Source: Planctomycetota bacterium (GTDB lineage Bacteria; Planctomycetota; UBA11346). From it: 64,000 nt of DNA. Shown here in pieces: positions 54,038 through 62,833 of the stretch (its first letter is position 1; each line of letters starts with the position of its first letter). The stretch covers positions 62,001 to 126,000 of the forward strand of contig JADGDD010000010.1 of the NCBI GenBank assembly GCA_016745075.1. The letters are read 5' to 3'. The notes below the pieces were generated by a model, which saw only the letters and a program-made list of their open reading frames with translations, made no database searches and was not told the DNA's origin. The translations under genes and the position numbers were made by a program.

Positions 54038-54619
54038 TTATTCTGGAAGAATATGTTCAAATTCTTCGTCTAAACGATCATAACTAATGTCTTCAGCTAT
54101 GATTTGTTCTAGCTCATCTTGGGACAGCATCCCATAGAAATTAACGTCGTCTGTTTCGCAGAGCTGTCGTTCAGCAAGATCCGTCAAACGTTCTGCCCAT
54201 GCCGTTGGCAGGTATGTACAAACTTGAAGGGCATAATTGCGAATAAGATAGCTTGCTTCAGCAAACGATTCTCTGGCAACTAAATAGGTGCTGGCCATTT
54301 CATCTAGCATCATTCGGTAGAGAAAGCTTGCAAAGTCGGGTGCGTAGAGCACAGCTACTTCATCTTCTTCTGGACAAAAAGCAACTGGCGCAGGAGCGTT
54401 GCTATCTATATGAGGCGCAAAGCACCAGCAATCATGATTAAGCGTTTGAGCAAACGGTATAAATCCATCAATAGAACGTTTATCAAAGGTCCAGTTTTCC
54501 ATTTGTTCTGGTGTAAGCCACAGCATATCTGTAAATTGGATATGCATTTCGTTATGCGGGTCGCAACAGCCGTCTTCATGTAGGCGAAAAAAGCTATGTG
54601 GTAACGAAAATGCGGTCAT
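54038..54619 (-). CDS. SMI1/KNR4 (SUKH)-like protein
   Basis: 193 residues. The N-terminal half matches the SUKH pattern: acidic/aromatic start, GFIPFAQTLNHDCWCFAPH, then PVAFCPEEDEVAVLYAPDFASFLYRMM. SUKH proteins are often immunity proteins against contact-dependent toxins; many also have regulatory roles. The start overlaps the topoisomerase A stop (ATGA), so it is coupled to that operon. No toxin gene is visible nearby. Confidence 0.7.
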   Translation of the reverse strand: MTAFSLPHSFFRLHEDGCCDPHNEMHIQFTDMLWLTPEQMENWTFDKRSIDGFIPFAQTLNHDCWCFAPHIDSNAPAPVAFCPEEDEVAVLYAPDFASFLYRMMLDEMASTYLVARESFAEASYLIRNYALQVCTYLPTAWAERLTDLAERQLCETDDVNFYGMLSQDELEQIIAEDISYDRLDEEFEHILPE

Positions 54620-56520
54620 TTAAGAACTTTAATCTTCGCTACTGGTTTAGGTGCAAGACGTTTGCCACGAATACCTGCGCCGCCAATTTCAATGTCATCG
54701 GTAACGGCTGTCTGTTCTTTTACTTTTTGTCGAGCAGCAGGAACAAAGGAGAGGTGGAGCTGAGGGCTTTGGTCACCTTCAAGAAGATAATCTATTTTGC
54801 CGAGTTTATCTTTGATCAGTTCGTATTCACGGTTTCGTGTATATTTCAGGAGATGGAATTTCTTGGCAAAGACATTTTTCTTTTTGTCACGGTAGATACA
54901 GGTAAAGGCTGCACCTTTTTCTTCATCAAAGAGTTGGCAATAAATAATTTTACCAGGAATGATTTGTTTCTCAGAGGGAGAAATAATACGGTAACCACCA
55001 TCCGCACAAACAATGAGGATGCGATCAAACTCAGAAACGGTCATCTGATATTTATCACCACGAATAGCGGTGCCAATAAATCCAGTTTTCGCGTCATAGC
55101 TTATTTTTAAACTAGCACGAGCAACAGCTTTTACGTTGATCTCTTCGAATGCTTCAATTTTAGTTCGGCGTGGATAGAGGTCTGCGTATTTTTTAAGTAA
55201 CCCTTTGATGTAGGTAATGGTGGTTGCGCGCATGCGTTTGAGTTTGCGATCAATTTCTTCGATAGCAGCAATGATATCGTCGATATCTTTGCGGTTCTTA
55301 TCGATGTCATATTTTGAAATACGACGAATGCGAATTTCAAGTAAGCGTTTAATGTCTTCATCAACCATATCGCGTACGAAGAGATGTTTAAATGCCATCA
55401 TACCATCATAAACTTCAGTATTTACAGCTTCTTCAGTGGTCGCTTCTTCTATGCGTTTGTAGACGCGGTTTTCGATGAAAATTTGTTCCAAGGTGAGCCA
55501 GTGACGTTTGTTTTCGAGCTGACCACGTTCCCATTCGAGTTCAGCTTGTAGAGTGCCACGCAGTTGTTCTGTTAGCAGTCGCAATATTTCAGCAACGGTC
55601 ATTTCACAAGGTTTGTCATCTTTAATAACCACAATATTTGTGTTGACTGAAACTTCACAATCTGTGTAGGCATAGAGTTGAGGAATGACTTCGTCTGCAT
55701 AGACACCACGAGATAAAGTTAGTTCAATTTCAACGGTATCAGTCGTAAAGTCATCAATGCCGGTGATCTTAACTTTGCCTTTTCCGATAGCTGATTCGAT
55801 AGAGGCGATTAGGCTTTCGGTGGTGGTGGTAAATGGGACTTCTCGAATAACGACTTTTTTATCGCCAACCGCTTCTATCAGCGCACGCACCCGAACTTTA
55901 CCACGGCCATCTTCATAGCCAGAAACATCCATGATACCACCCTGTTGAAAATCTGGGTAGAGCATGATTGGTTCTTTACGAAGCAGAGCAATTTGTGCTT
56001 CGAGGAGTTCAATAAAGTTATGTGGTAGGACTTTGGTAGACATACCAACGGCAATGCCTTCAACACCAAGCATAAGCGCAACTGGGAGTTTAGCTGGTAG
56101 ATAAACGGGTTCTTCTTTTCTGCCATCGTAGGATGGTTGATAATCGGTAAGATGTTTATTAAAGAGTGTTTCGCGTGCTAGTGGTGTAAGTCGACACTCA
56201 ATATAACGAGCTGCCGCAGCTCTGTGGCCAGTGATGATGTTACCGAAATTTCCTTGTCGTTCGATGAAATATTCTTTATTGGCAAGAACGACTAAGGCGT
56301 CGCCAATGGAGGCGTCACCGTGTGGATGTAATTTCATTGTTTCGCCAATAATATTGGCGACTTTATGAAATTTACCGTCATCTGAATTATGAAGGGTGGC
56401 TAAAATACGACGCTGTACAGGTTTGCAGCCGTCTCGAATATCTGGTATGGCCCTATCCATGATTACATAGGAGGCGTATTCCAGAAAGTTTTGTTCCATT
56501 AACGGTTCAAGTTGGGTCAT
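54616..56520 (-). CDS. Type IIA DNA topoisomerase subunit A (GyrA/ParC-like)
   Basis: 634 residues. The breakage-reunion domain includes VIMDRAIPDIRDGCKPVQRR, the QRDR LHPHGDASIGDAL, and the catalytic Tyr in AAARYIECRL (residue about 111). The tower domain follows. Only about 150 residues remain after the core, so the full six-blade beta-pinwheel of GyrA is absent, favouring topo IV-like decatenation or a specialised enzyme. It lies 25 bp after the B subunit gene. The family matches the extra topoisomerase pair seen in Bacteroidetes and PVC bacteria. In the QRDR an Ala follows HPHGD where the quinolone-binding Ser would be. Confidence 0.93.
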   Translation of the reverse strand: MTQLEPLMEQNFLEYASYVIMDRAIPDIRDGCKPVQRRILATLHNSDDGKFHKVANIIGETMKLHPHGDASIGDALVVLANKEYFIERQGNFGNIITGHRAAAARYIECRLTPLARETLFNKHLTDYQPSYDGRKEEPVYLPAKLPVALMLGVEGIAVGMSTKVLPHNFIELLEAQIALLRKEPIMLYPDFQQGGIMDVSGYEDGRGKVRVRALIEAVGDKKVVIREVPFTTTTESLIASIESAIGKGKVKITGIDDFTTDTVEIELTLSRGVYADEVIPQLYAYTDCEVSVNTNIVVIKDDKPCEMTVAEILRLLTEQLRGTLQAELEWERGQLENKRHWLTLEQIFIENRVYKRIEEATTEEAVNTEVYDGMMAFKHLFVRDMVDEDIKRLLEIRIRRISKYDIDKNRKDIDDIIAAIEEIDRKLKRMRATTITYIKGLLKKYADLYPRRTKIEAFEEINVKAVARASLKISYDAKTGFIGTAIRGDKYQMTVSEFDRILIVCADGGYRIISPSEKQIIPGKIIYCQLFDEEKGAAFTCIYRDKKKNVFAKKFHLLKYTRNREYELIKDKLGKIDYLLEGDQSPQLHLSFVPAARQKVKEQTAVTDDIEIGGAGIRGKRLAPKPVAKIKVLK

Positions 56521-56545
56521 GTGCTATCCTGTTTGCGGCCTCTAG

Positions 56546-58363
56546 TTATGAAATGTCGGAGATAAGGTTATCAACAATAAATTGCTTGCGATCTGGAGTG
56601 TTTTTGCCCATGTAAAAATCTAAGGATTTTTGTACGGACTCTAGACTGTCCACATCAACAGACAGCAAGCGAATGCCTTCGTCAATGAATTGCCCAAATT
56701 CTTTTGGAGTAATTTCACCGAGCCCTTTAAATCGAGTGACTTCAGGCGAGCGAATTGCTTCAAGCGCTTTGTCGCGCTCTGCTTCACTATAACAATACCG
56801 TGTTTCTTTTTTGTTACGAACACGGAAGAGTGGTGTTTCTAAAATATAGACATGGCCACGCAAAACGAGTTCTTCAAAGTAACGTAAAAAGAAGGTGAGT
56901 AGGAGGTTGCGGATATGCATGCCGTCAACGTCTGCATCGGTAGCAATAACAACATGGTTATAACGTAGATGGTCTACGTCGTCTTCAATGCCAAGTGCAC
57001 GCATAATATTATACAGCTCTTCGTTTTTGTAAATCGCATCCCGTTTGAGGCCGTGGCAGTTGAGAGGTTTCCCTTTCAGAGAAAATATGGCTTGAGTGTA
57101 GACATCGCGTGACTGAATCATGGAACCACCAGCAGAATCACCCTCGGTGAGAAAAATCATACTTTCCGCGCCACGTTTATTTTTTGGGTTGTCGTAATGC
57201 TCTTTACAGTCTGTGAGCTTTGGAATACGAACTGCTGTTTTCTTGGCACGTTCACGCGCATCTTTTTTAATGGAGGCAAGTTCTTTGCGAATACGTTCGT
57301 TAGCCTTTACTTTCTCAACTACTTTTTTCGCAATTTCTTCGTTTTGGTGTAAAAATAAATTAACGGCTTTTCGTACTTCGGCTACAACCCACGGTCGGAC
57401 TTCGGTAGTGCCGAGTTTATTTTTGGTTTGGCTTTCAAATAAGGGTTCTTGTACCTTTACTGCAACACAGCCGACAAGGCCATCGCGCACATCTTCACCA
57501 GCGAAATTTTTACCTGCATATTCATTAATGCCTTTCAGTAGTCCTTCGCGGAAACCAGATTGATGAGTGCCACCATCATTAGTGTATTGGCCATTCACGA
57601 AGCTGAAGTAGTTTTCGCCATAGCTATGGGTATGGGTGAAGGCGATCTCAATTTTTTCACCAACAAAGTGGCAAGGCTCATACAGGTAGTCGGTCTCGCC
57701 AAGCTCTTCAGCTAAGAGGTCTTTAAGGCCGGCAGTGCTGTGGTAAGCGGTGCCATTGTAGACTAGGCGCAGACCAGCGTTCAGGTAGGCGTAAAAGCGC
57801 ATACGCCGAGCGATGAACTCTTCATTCCATGCAAACTTGGTAAAGATTTCTGGATCAGGCTCGAAGGTAACTAAGGTTCCGTCTCGAGCGTCTTTATCTG
57901 TTCCCTTCTTGTCTTTGACCAAGCGACCTTGTGCAAAGGTAGCGGAGCGATATTTGCCATCTCGCCAGGAGCAGACTTCGAAGCGTGCAGAGAGGGCGTT
58001 CACTGCCTTGGTACCAACACCGTTTAGGCCAACTGAAAACTGGAAGACATCGTCGTTGTATTTGCCACCAGTGTTAATTTGGCTCACACAATCAATGACT
58101 TTACCTAGTGGAATACCACGTCCGTAGTCGCGGATAGAGACGGTATTGTTTTCTTTGGACACTTCTATGCGCTTACCAGCACCCATGATGAACTCATCAA
58201 TACCATTATCGACAACTTCTTTAAGGAGTACGTAAATACCGTCATTAACATTACTTCCGTCACCAATCCGACCAATATACATACCAGTTCGTAGACGTAT
58301 ATGTTCAAGCGGATCGAGTGTCTGAATCGCGCTTTCATCGTACGTCTTCTTCTGCTTAGCCAT
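56546..58363 (-). CDS. Type IIA DNA topoisomerase subunit B (GyrB/ParE-like)
   Basis: 605 residues from MAKQKKTYDESAIQ, behind GAGGAG. The GHKL ATPase domain has VVDNGIDEF, DYGRGIPLG and GLNGVGTKAVNALS. The transducer domain has QTKNKLGTTEV. The TOPRIM domain has EGDSAGGS (metal-binding acidic) and the DADVDGMHI block, ending with PLNCHG and GEI-type motifs. With the A subunit it forms an ATP-dependent decatenase. An open frame continues 48 codons upstream but lacks family similarity and overlaps the divergent promoter region. Confidence 0.94.
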   Translation of the reverse strand: MAKQKKTYDESAIQTLDPLEHIRLRTGMYIGRIGDGSNVNDGIYVLLKEVVDNGIDEFIMGAGKRIEVSKENNTVSIRDYGRGIPLGKVIDCVSQINTGGKYNDDVFQFSVGLNGVGTKAVNALSARFEVCSWRDGKYRSATFAQGRLVKDKKGTDKDARDGTLVTFEPDPEIFTKFAWNEEFIARRMRFYAYLNAGLRLVYNGTAYHSTAGLKDLLAEELGETDYLYEPCHFVGEKIEIAFTHTHSYGENYFSFVNGQYTNDGGTHQSGFREGLLKGINEYAGKNFAGEDVRDGLVGCVAVKVQEPLFESQTKNKLGTTEVRPWVVAEVRKAVNLFLHQNEEIAKKVVEKVKANERIRKELASIKKDARERAKKTAVRIPKLTDCKEHYDNPKNKRGAESMIFLTEGDSAGGSMIQSRDVYTQAIFSLKGKPLNCHGLKRDAIYKNEELYNIMRALGIEDDVDHLRYNHVVIATDADVDGMHIRNLLLTFFLRYFEELVLRGHVYILETPLFRVRNKKETRYCYSEAERDKALEAIRSPEVTRFKGLGEITPKEFGQFIDEGIRLLSVDVDSLESVQKSLDFYMGKNTPDRKQFIVDNLISDIS

Positions 58364-58575
58364 GCTGGTCGTCTCCTCACTCTTTGAATTGCTGGGCGCA
58401 AACCTGTCTGTTTGTCTCTCTGGGTCAAGCCATCCTCTGTTTTTACGCCTCACACACGGTATTCGTGCCACAGGTTTTCTGCTTTGCCTTGTTTCGGGTT
58501 TGTCCAAGATCAGCGTGGTACGTTGTGTCCAAGCGGAGCGCTAGGCCCATACTTTGTTACTGAAGGAGGGCGAAA

Positions 58576-58587
58576 GGTGTATACACC
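58576..58587. promoter_or_regulatory. 12-bp palindrome upstream of the subtilase gene
   Basis: GGTGTATACACC, perfect dyad, in the 276-bp divergent region between topoisomerase B and the subtilase. It is 52 bp before the subtilase start and follows a GAAGGAGGG stretch. A six-codon frame (MKAYIG) begins at its right edge. It may be an operator; no regulator is assigned. Confidence 0.4.
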
Positions 58588-58639
58588 ATGAAGGCGTACA
58601 TTGGATAGAAAGCGGACAGATACACTTTGGAGAGATGGC

Positions 58640-61600
58640 ATGTCACTGTTGAACAGACAAATGATTAAGAGACAGAAACAAAGACTGACAAGTATGCTGC
58701 AATGTACTACATCACGGTCACCAGCCATTCTTGTTCCTAAGGCATTTGTTACTATTGGTTTATGTGCAAGTATGTACGCCCTCTGTGGACAAACGGTGTA
58801 CGCCGCAGATACGATTGTTCCGCTTAAGGATAAACAGGTTCAAGATATACATGATCAAGAAGTTACCTATTGGGATGGTGACCGCCAGGTAACGGTTCAC
58901 CTCGCCCTTGATGAGCTGGAAATTCCGGCTCCTGAAAATGAGAGCATGAAGGCGCTGATACAATCATCTCCCCATTTACAGTTGAAAGATAATCGCCTTT
59001 TGGCAGATACGGCGCCAGTGGCCTATGCAGATTTTGTTGAACAAGCTGGTGATAATGCTCGTTCGGTAGTGTATGATGCCGATGACCGTCATTCATTGCG
59101 TCAAATATTCGCTAATTCGCTTATTATTGAAGCCGGTCCAGCGCACGATGTTCAGGCAATTGCAGCGGAATTTGGCTGGACCATAACAAGCATGGAAGAT
59201 CTGCCCGGATATTACACAGCAGATACGAAAGATACTGATTTTCTAACGGTGGTAAACGCAGCAAATCAATTAACAGAAGCTGGCCGAGTGATCTATGCTC
59301 GTCCAAACTTTATACGAGAGAAAGAAGGCCAAGCGACACCTGATGATCCGAAGTACCGTGATCAATGGCACCTAAATGGCTCTGGCTCTGAGGTGTCCCA
59401 TATTAATTTAAGCCCAAGTGTTTGGGATAGTTATAAGGGCGAGGGTGAGCGAATTGCTATTGTTGATACTGGTATTGACTATAACCATGAGGATATCACA
59501 GATAATTATCGGACAGACTTAGATTATGACTATGTTGGTACGCAGAGCGTAGACACGAGGGGTAATGTGAGTTTGTCAGGTCCAGATGATGATCCATTTT
59601 GGGAAGATGATGAGTATCATGCCACGTTTGTTGCCGGTCTTGCAGCAGCACGTGGATTTAATGGCAAGGGTGTTACTGGTATAGCACCGTCTGCTGAATT
59701 AGTAAATTTCAGAATTTTAGGTGGTGTTTTTGGGTCATCAGACTCTGACATTGGACAGGCTTTGTCGCAGTCCGCGAATGAAATTGATACCAATAAGCAA
59801 ATATTTGTCAGTAACAACTCATGGGGATACCCCTCATTAGGTGCTCGAACATCGCTGAGCGCGATAGAGACAGCAGCGTTGACGGCAGGTATCGGAAGCG
59901 GTCGTAATGGGCTTGGTATTGTGTATGTTTTTGCAGCAGGCAATTCTGGCGGGCAATTAGACTCAAGTGATTATTCTCCCTTACAATCCACAAGATATAC
60001 GATCAATGTGGCTGCAATGGGACGTGATAATACAAAAGCAGTCTATAGCGAAGAAGGCTTTAGTATTTTTTGTGCAGCGCCAGGCGGTGGCCAATCTAGT
60101 GCTGTTGTTAGCGATGGTGGAATGGTTTCTACAGATATTTCAGATGAAAAGGGATATTCAGGAGGGAACTATTCTCGTCCAAGTGAGGAATTACATGGTA
60201 CTTCGTTTGCATCACCAGTTGTTGCTGGTGCCTGCGCGTTAATTTTGGATGCAAACCCATCTCTCACATGGAGAGATGTCAAACATGTTTTAGCACACTC
60301 TTGTACAAAAAATGATGAGAATGATGAAAGCTGGCAAACCAATAGTGCTGATATGCATTTCAATCCAAAATATGGCTTCGGCCGATTAAATGTTGATAAA
60401 GCGATTGCTTTGGCAGAGCATTGGACACCAGTTCCAGATGGTGGCGAACAGGTCATTACTAGTTTAGTGACTGAAAACGATAAAGAATTGCCGGATGCAA
60501 TTGTCTCTGGTTTATTACCAGGAACGGCCGTACAAACCACGACATTGAGTGGGTCTTCAAATTTTAAGGTAGAACATATAGAGCTAGAAATTACTTTGAC
60601 TCATGCAAATCGTGGTGATTTAAGTTTAGAATTGACTGCCCCATCTGGTACGAAGACTGTTTTTGAATCACGGGGTAATGATACGTTTGATGATTATAAT
60701 GGCGCAATTCTTACGAGTAATGCCCATTGGAATGAAGATCCAAATGGTCTATGGACTCTAACCATCTATGATAATGTGAAGGGTGACAAAGGTGTTTTAA
60801 AAGAGTGGCGTGTAACTGCTTATGGTTATGCTGCGGAGTATGAAGTAAATGGTAACCATCCACCGGTGATCACCAGTTCTTTAGACAATATTATCGTAGA
60901 AGAGGATACAGTGTCAGCTCCATATGATATTATGATTAAAGACCCAGAAGATGTTTTTCAAAAATCAGAGAATGATTTGACGATATGGGCGACATCTGAA
61001 AATACGGAAGTATTAGATGAAACGAGTTTTGCCTTTTCCGGAACTGGAGAAAAACGTACTCTTGTGATAACGCCATTACCAAATGCGTTTACATATACAG
61101 AGCCAGCTGCACCAGAATATATTCAGGCGACGATTTATGTTTCTGATGGTGATCATGTGGTTTCTTCAGCACTTAATGTTGCCGTTACCAGTTCCCCAGA
61201 TGTGCCAGTTGCTCAGAATACATATATTGCAGTATTAAAAGATACCAAAGTGCAGGGAAATTTGAGTATTATCGATGTAGATTTACCCGGGGATTCTCAT
61301 GTATTTACCTTATATGGTACCGGTTCACTTGGTGGTGTGGTGAGTAATGTTGATGCAGCTACAGGGCAATTTACCTACACACCGGCAAATGGTGTGACAG
61401 GCAGCGAATCTTTTACCTTCCAAGTAGAAGATAGTACCGGAAGATTTTCTAATACAGCTACAGCGACACTTGTTATAGTTGATGACGATATAAATGTTGG
61501 TGCTCGTCCATTCATTATTAGTAATCCGATAAAAGAAATTGCGACTAGTGGAACATGGACTTATACCGCGGAAGTGGATGTGTCTTTATTGGCGAATCCC

Positions 61601-61849
61601 GTTTTGGCTTTTTCGCTTTTAGGGACGCCGCCATCGACATTGAACATGACTGAAATAACAACTACAGGCGTTACATTAAAATGGACAAGTGTTGCGCCGG
61701 CTAATGGTGGCGATAACCATGTACGATGCCAGTTGTTAGTAGCGGATCAAGTAACTGGAACTATGTCACTTCAATCAATAATTATTACATTAACCGATTT
61801 GAATCCAACGCTTTCGTCCGACTCGTTGTTCTTGCAAGTAAATCAATAA
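58640..61849 (+). CDS. Secreted subtilisin-like serine protease (S8) with P-domain and cadherin-like repeats
   Basis: 1069 residues from the ATG behind GGAG. A signal peptide-like hydrophobic stretch (FVTIGLCASMYALCGQTVYAA) starts at about residue 37 after a basic segment, followed by a propeptide. The catalytic triad is Asp276 (IVDTGID), His327 (YHATFVAG) and Ser522 (HGTSFASP), with NNSWG as the oxyanion region. A proprotein-convertase P-domain (about 600-735) and beta-sandwich/cadherin-like domains (FTYTPANGVTGSESFTF) follow. It is exported and probably surface-attached or secreted. The FGE-fold lipoprotein follows after 20 bp, so the two may be co-expressed. Confidence 0.93.
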   Translation: MSLLNRQMIKRQKQRLTSMLQCTTSRSPAILVPKAFVTIGLCASMYALCGQTVYAADTIVPLKDKQVQDIHDQEVTYWDGDRQVTVHLALDELEIPAPENESMKALIQSSPHLQLKDNRLLADTAPVAYADFVEQAGDNARSVVYDADDRHSLRQIFANSLIIEAGPAHDVQAIAAEFGWTITSMEDLPGYYTADTKDTDFLTVVNAANQLTEAGRVIYARPNFIREKEGQATPDDPKYRDQWHLNGSGSEVSHINLSPSVWDSYKGEGERIAIVDTGIDYNHEDITDNYRTDLDYDYVGTQSVDTRGNVSLSGPDDDPFWEDDEYHATFVAGLAAARGFNGKGVTGIAPSAELVNFRILGGVFGSSDSDIGQALSQSANEIDTNKQIFVSNNSWGYPSLGARTSLSAIETAALTAGIGSGRNGLGIVYVFAAGNSGGQLDSSDYSPLQSTRYTINVAAMGRDNTKAVYSEEGFSIFCAAPGGGQSSAVVSDGGMVSTDISDEKGYSGGNYSRPSEELHGTSFASPVVAGACALILDANPSLTWRDVKHVLAHSCTKNDENDESWQTNSADMHFNPKYGFGRLNVDKAIALAEHWTPVPDGGEQVITSLVTENDKELPDAIVSGLLPGTAVQTTTLSGSSNFKVEHIELEITLTHANRGDLSLELTAPSGTKTVFESRGNDTFDDYNGAILTSNAHWNEDPNGLWTLTIYDNVKGDKGVLKEWRVTAYGYAAEYEVNGNHPPVITSSLDNIIVEEDTVSAPYDIMIKDPEDVFQKSENDLTIWATSENTEVLDETSFAFSGTGEKRTLVITPLPNAFTYTEPAAPEYIQATIYVSDGDHVVSSALNVAVTSSPDVPVAQNTYIAVLKDTKVQGNLSIIDVDLPGDSHVFTLYGTGSLGGVVSNVDAATGQFTYTPANGVTGSESFTFQVEDSTGRFSNTATATLVIVDDDINVGARPFIISNPIKEIATSGTWTYTAEVDVSLLANPVLAFSLLGTPPSTLNMTEITTTGVTLKWTSVAPANGGDNHVRCQLLVADQVTGTMSLQSIIITLTDLNPTLSSDSLFLQVNQ

Positions 61850-61869
61850 ATTAGTAAAAGGGTTTTGTT

Positions 61870-62712
61870 ATGTTTTTACGAGTCGTCTGTTTGAGTATTG
61901 TTTGTATCTGTTTGTTCGTTGGGTGTAGTGCTGGATCTGCTTTAGGAACAGACCTTGATCGTGATGCAGAGCCGATGGTTCCATTTAAGATTTACAATAT
62001 TGGCACGAAGAGTGTGCGAGATGCGAGCGCATTGCCTGACCTTTTAACAAACTCTCGATATAAATCAGATGAAATTGTTTTCCATAGTATATCTAAAAAT
62101 ACATCTTTTGTTGGGTCTCCCAGTGGTAGTCTTGGAAGATTAGCTGAAGAAGAAGAACGCAGTGTGAGTTTAGATGGGTATTATATGGCTGTTTTTGAAT
62201 TGACCCAAGGGCAATGGAAGGCCCTGACTGGGGATCTGGACGGAGCGACACCATGGGATGCGGCAACACCTGCTAACATGGTGAATGCACTTGGTGTGCA
62301 TGATGAAAGACCCGCTTTTAATCTGAACCCAACTATCATCTCTAAGATTTTTACAAACCACCCATTGCTCAAGCTTCCATCTGATGATGAATGGGAGACA
62401 GCAACGCGTTTCCTGAATACGCAGTTATATGGTTGGGGTAACGATGTGACAACGGCAACGGTAGCAACCTATGCGGTTGTGAGAGAAACCAATAATGGGG
62501 AAACGGGTCCTCAGAAGGTTGGTAGTAAATTTCCAACTCAGAACAACCTCTATGATGCACATGGCAATGTTTGGGAATGGACCGCTAACGGCCATTTGCG
62601 CGGCGGTAGTTGGAATGATTCAATTATCTTAGCACGTAGCGCAAATAAGTTGAAGATAACATCTGGTGCTCAACATGCCTTGGCTGGTGTGCGTTTTGCT
62701 TTACCTCGGTGA
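61870..62712 (+). CDS. Lipoprotein with SUMF1/FGE-like domain lacking catalytic Cys
   Basis: 280 residues. The signal sequence ends LFVGC, a lipobox. The FGE/SUMF1 fold is recognisable from EERSVSLDGYYMAVFELTQGQWKALTG, LPSDDEWETATRF, LYDAHGNVWEW and LRGGSW. True FGE has two catalytic Cys residues near the C-terminus; here the whole mature domain lacks Cys, and RGGSWNDSIILARSANK replaces the Cys-containing segment. So it is unlikely to activate the sulfatases at 5.7-8.7 kb. A ligand-binding or structural role next to the protease is more likely. Confidence 0.88.
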   Translation: MFLRVVCLSIVCICLFVGCSAGSALGTDLDRDAEPMVPFKIYNIGTKSVRDASALPDLLTNSRYKSDEIVFHSISKNTSFVGSPSGSLGRLAEEEERSVSLDGYYMAVFELTQGQWKALTGDLDGATPWDAATPANMVNALGVHDERPAFNLNPTIISKIFTNHPLLKLPSDDEWETATRFLNTQLYGWGNDVTTATVATYAVVRETNNGETGPQKVGSKFPTQNNLYDAHGNVWEWTANGHLRGGSWNDSIILARSANKLKITSGAQHALAGVRFALPR

Positions 62713-62772
62713 TTTTCTTACTGTGAAATTATCTTAGTACCTGTTATTAAATAACTTATATAATAATTTGCT

Positions 62773-62788
62773 TGGCACGGCTTGTGCG
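62773..62788 (+). promoter_or_regulatory. Sigma54 promoter of the flagellin gene
   Basis: TGGCACGGCTTGTGCG keeps GG and GC at the right spacing and matches the extended -24 box TTGGCACG. Transcription would start near 62798, just at the leader hairpin. Confidence 0.85.
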
Positions 62789-62795
62789 TTTACTT

Positions 62796-62824
62796 CCCTG
62801 TAATGGTTTGTTCATTACAGGGAG
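62796..62824 (+). promoter_or_regulatory. Leader hairpin covering the flagellin ribosome binding site
   Basis: CCCTGTAATG (62796-62805) pairs perfectly with CATTACAGGG (62813-62822), loop GTTTGTT. The 3' arm contains most of the ribosome binding site AGGGAG (62819-62824), 9 bases before the ATG at 62834. The arm reads UACAGGGA, matching the core of the CsrA consensus UACARGGA. The structure would start at about the first transcribed base. Confidence 0.75.
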
Positions 62825-62833
62825 CGCTGTCTT

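Noticed and set aside
61870-62712. Formylglycine-generating enzyme for the window's sulfatases
   Set aside because: No Cys in the mature domain and about 53 kb from the sulfatases.
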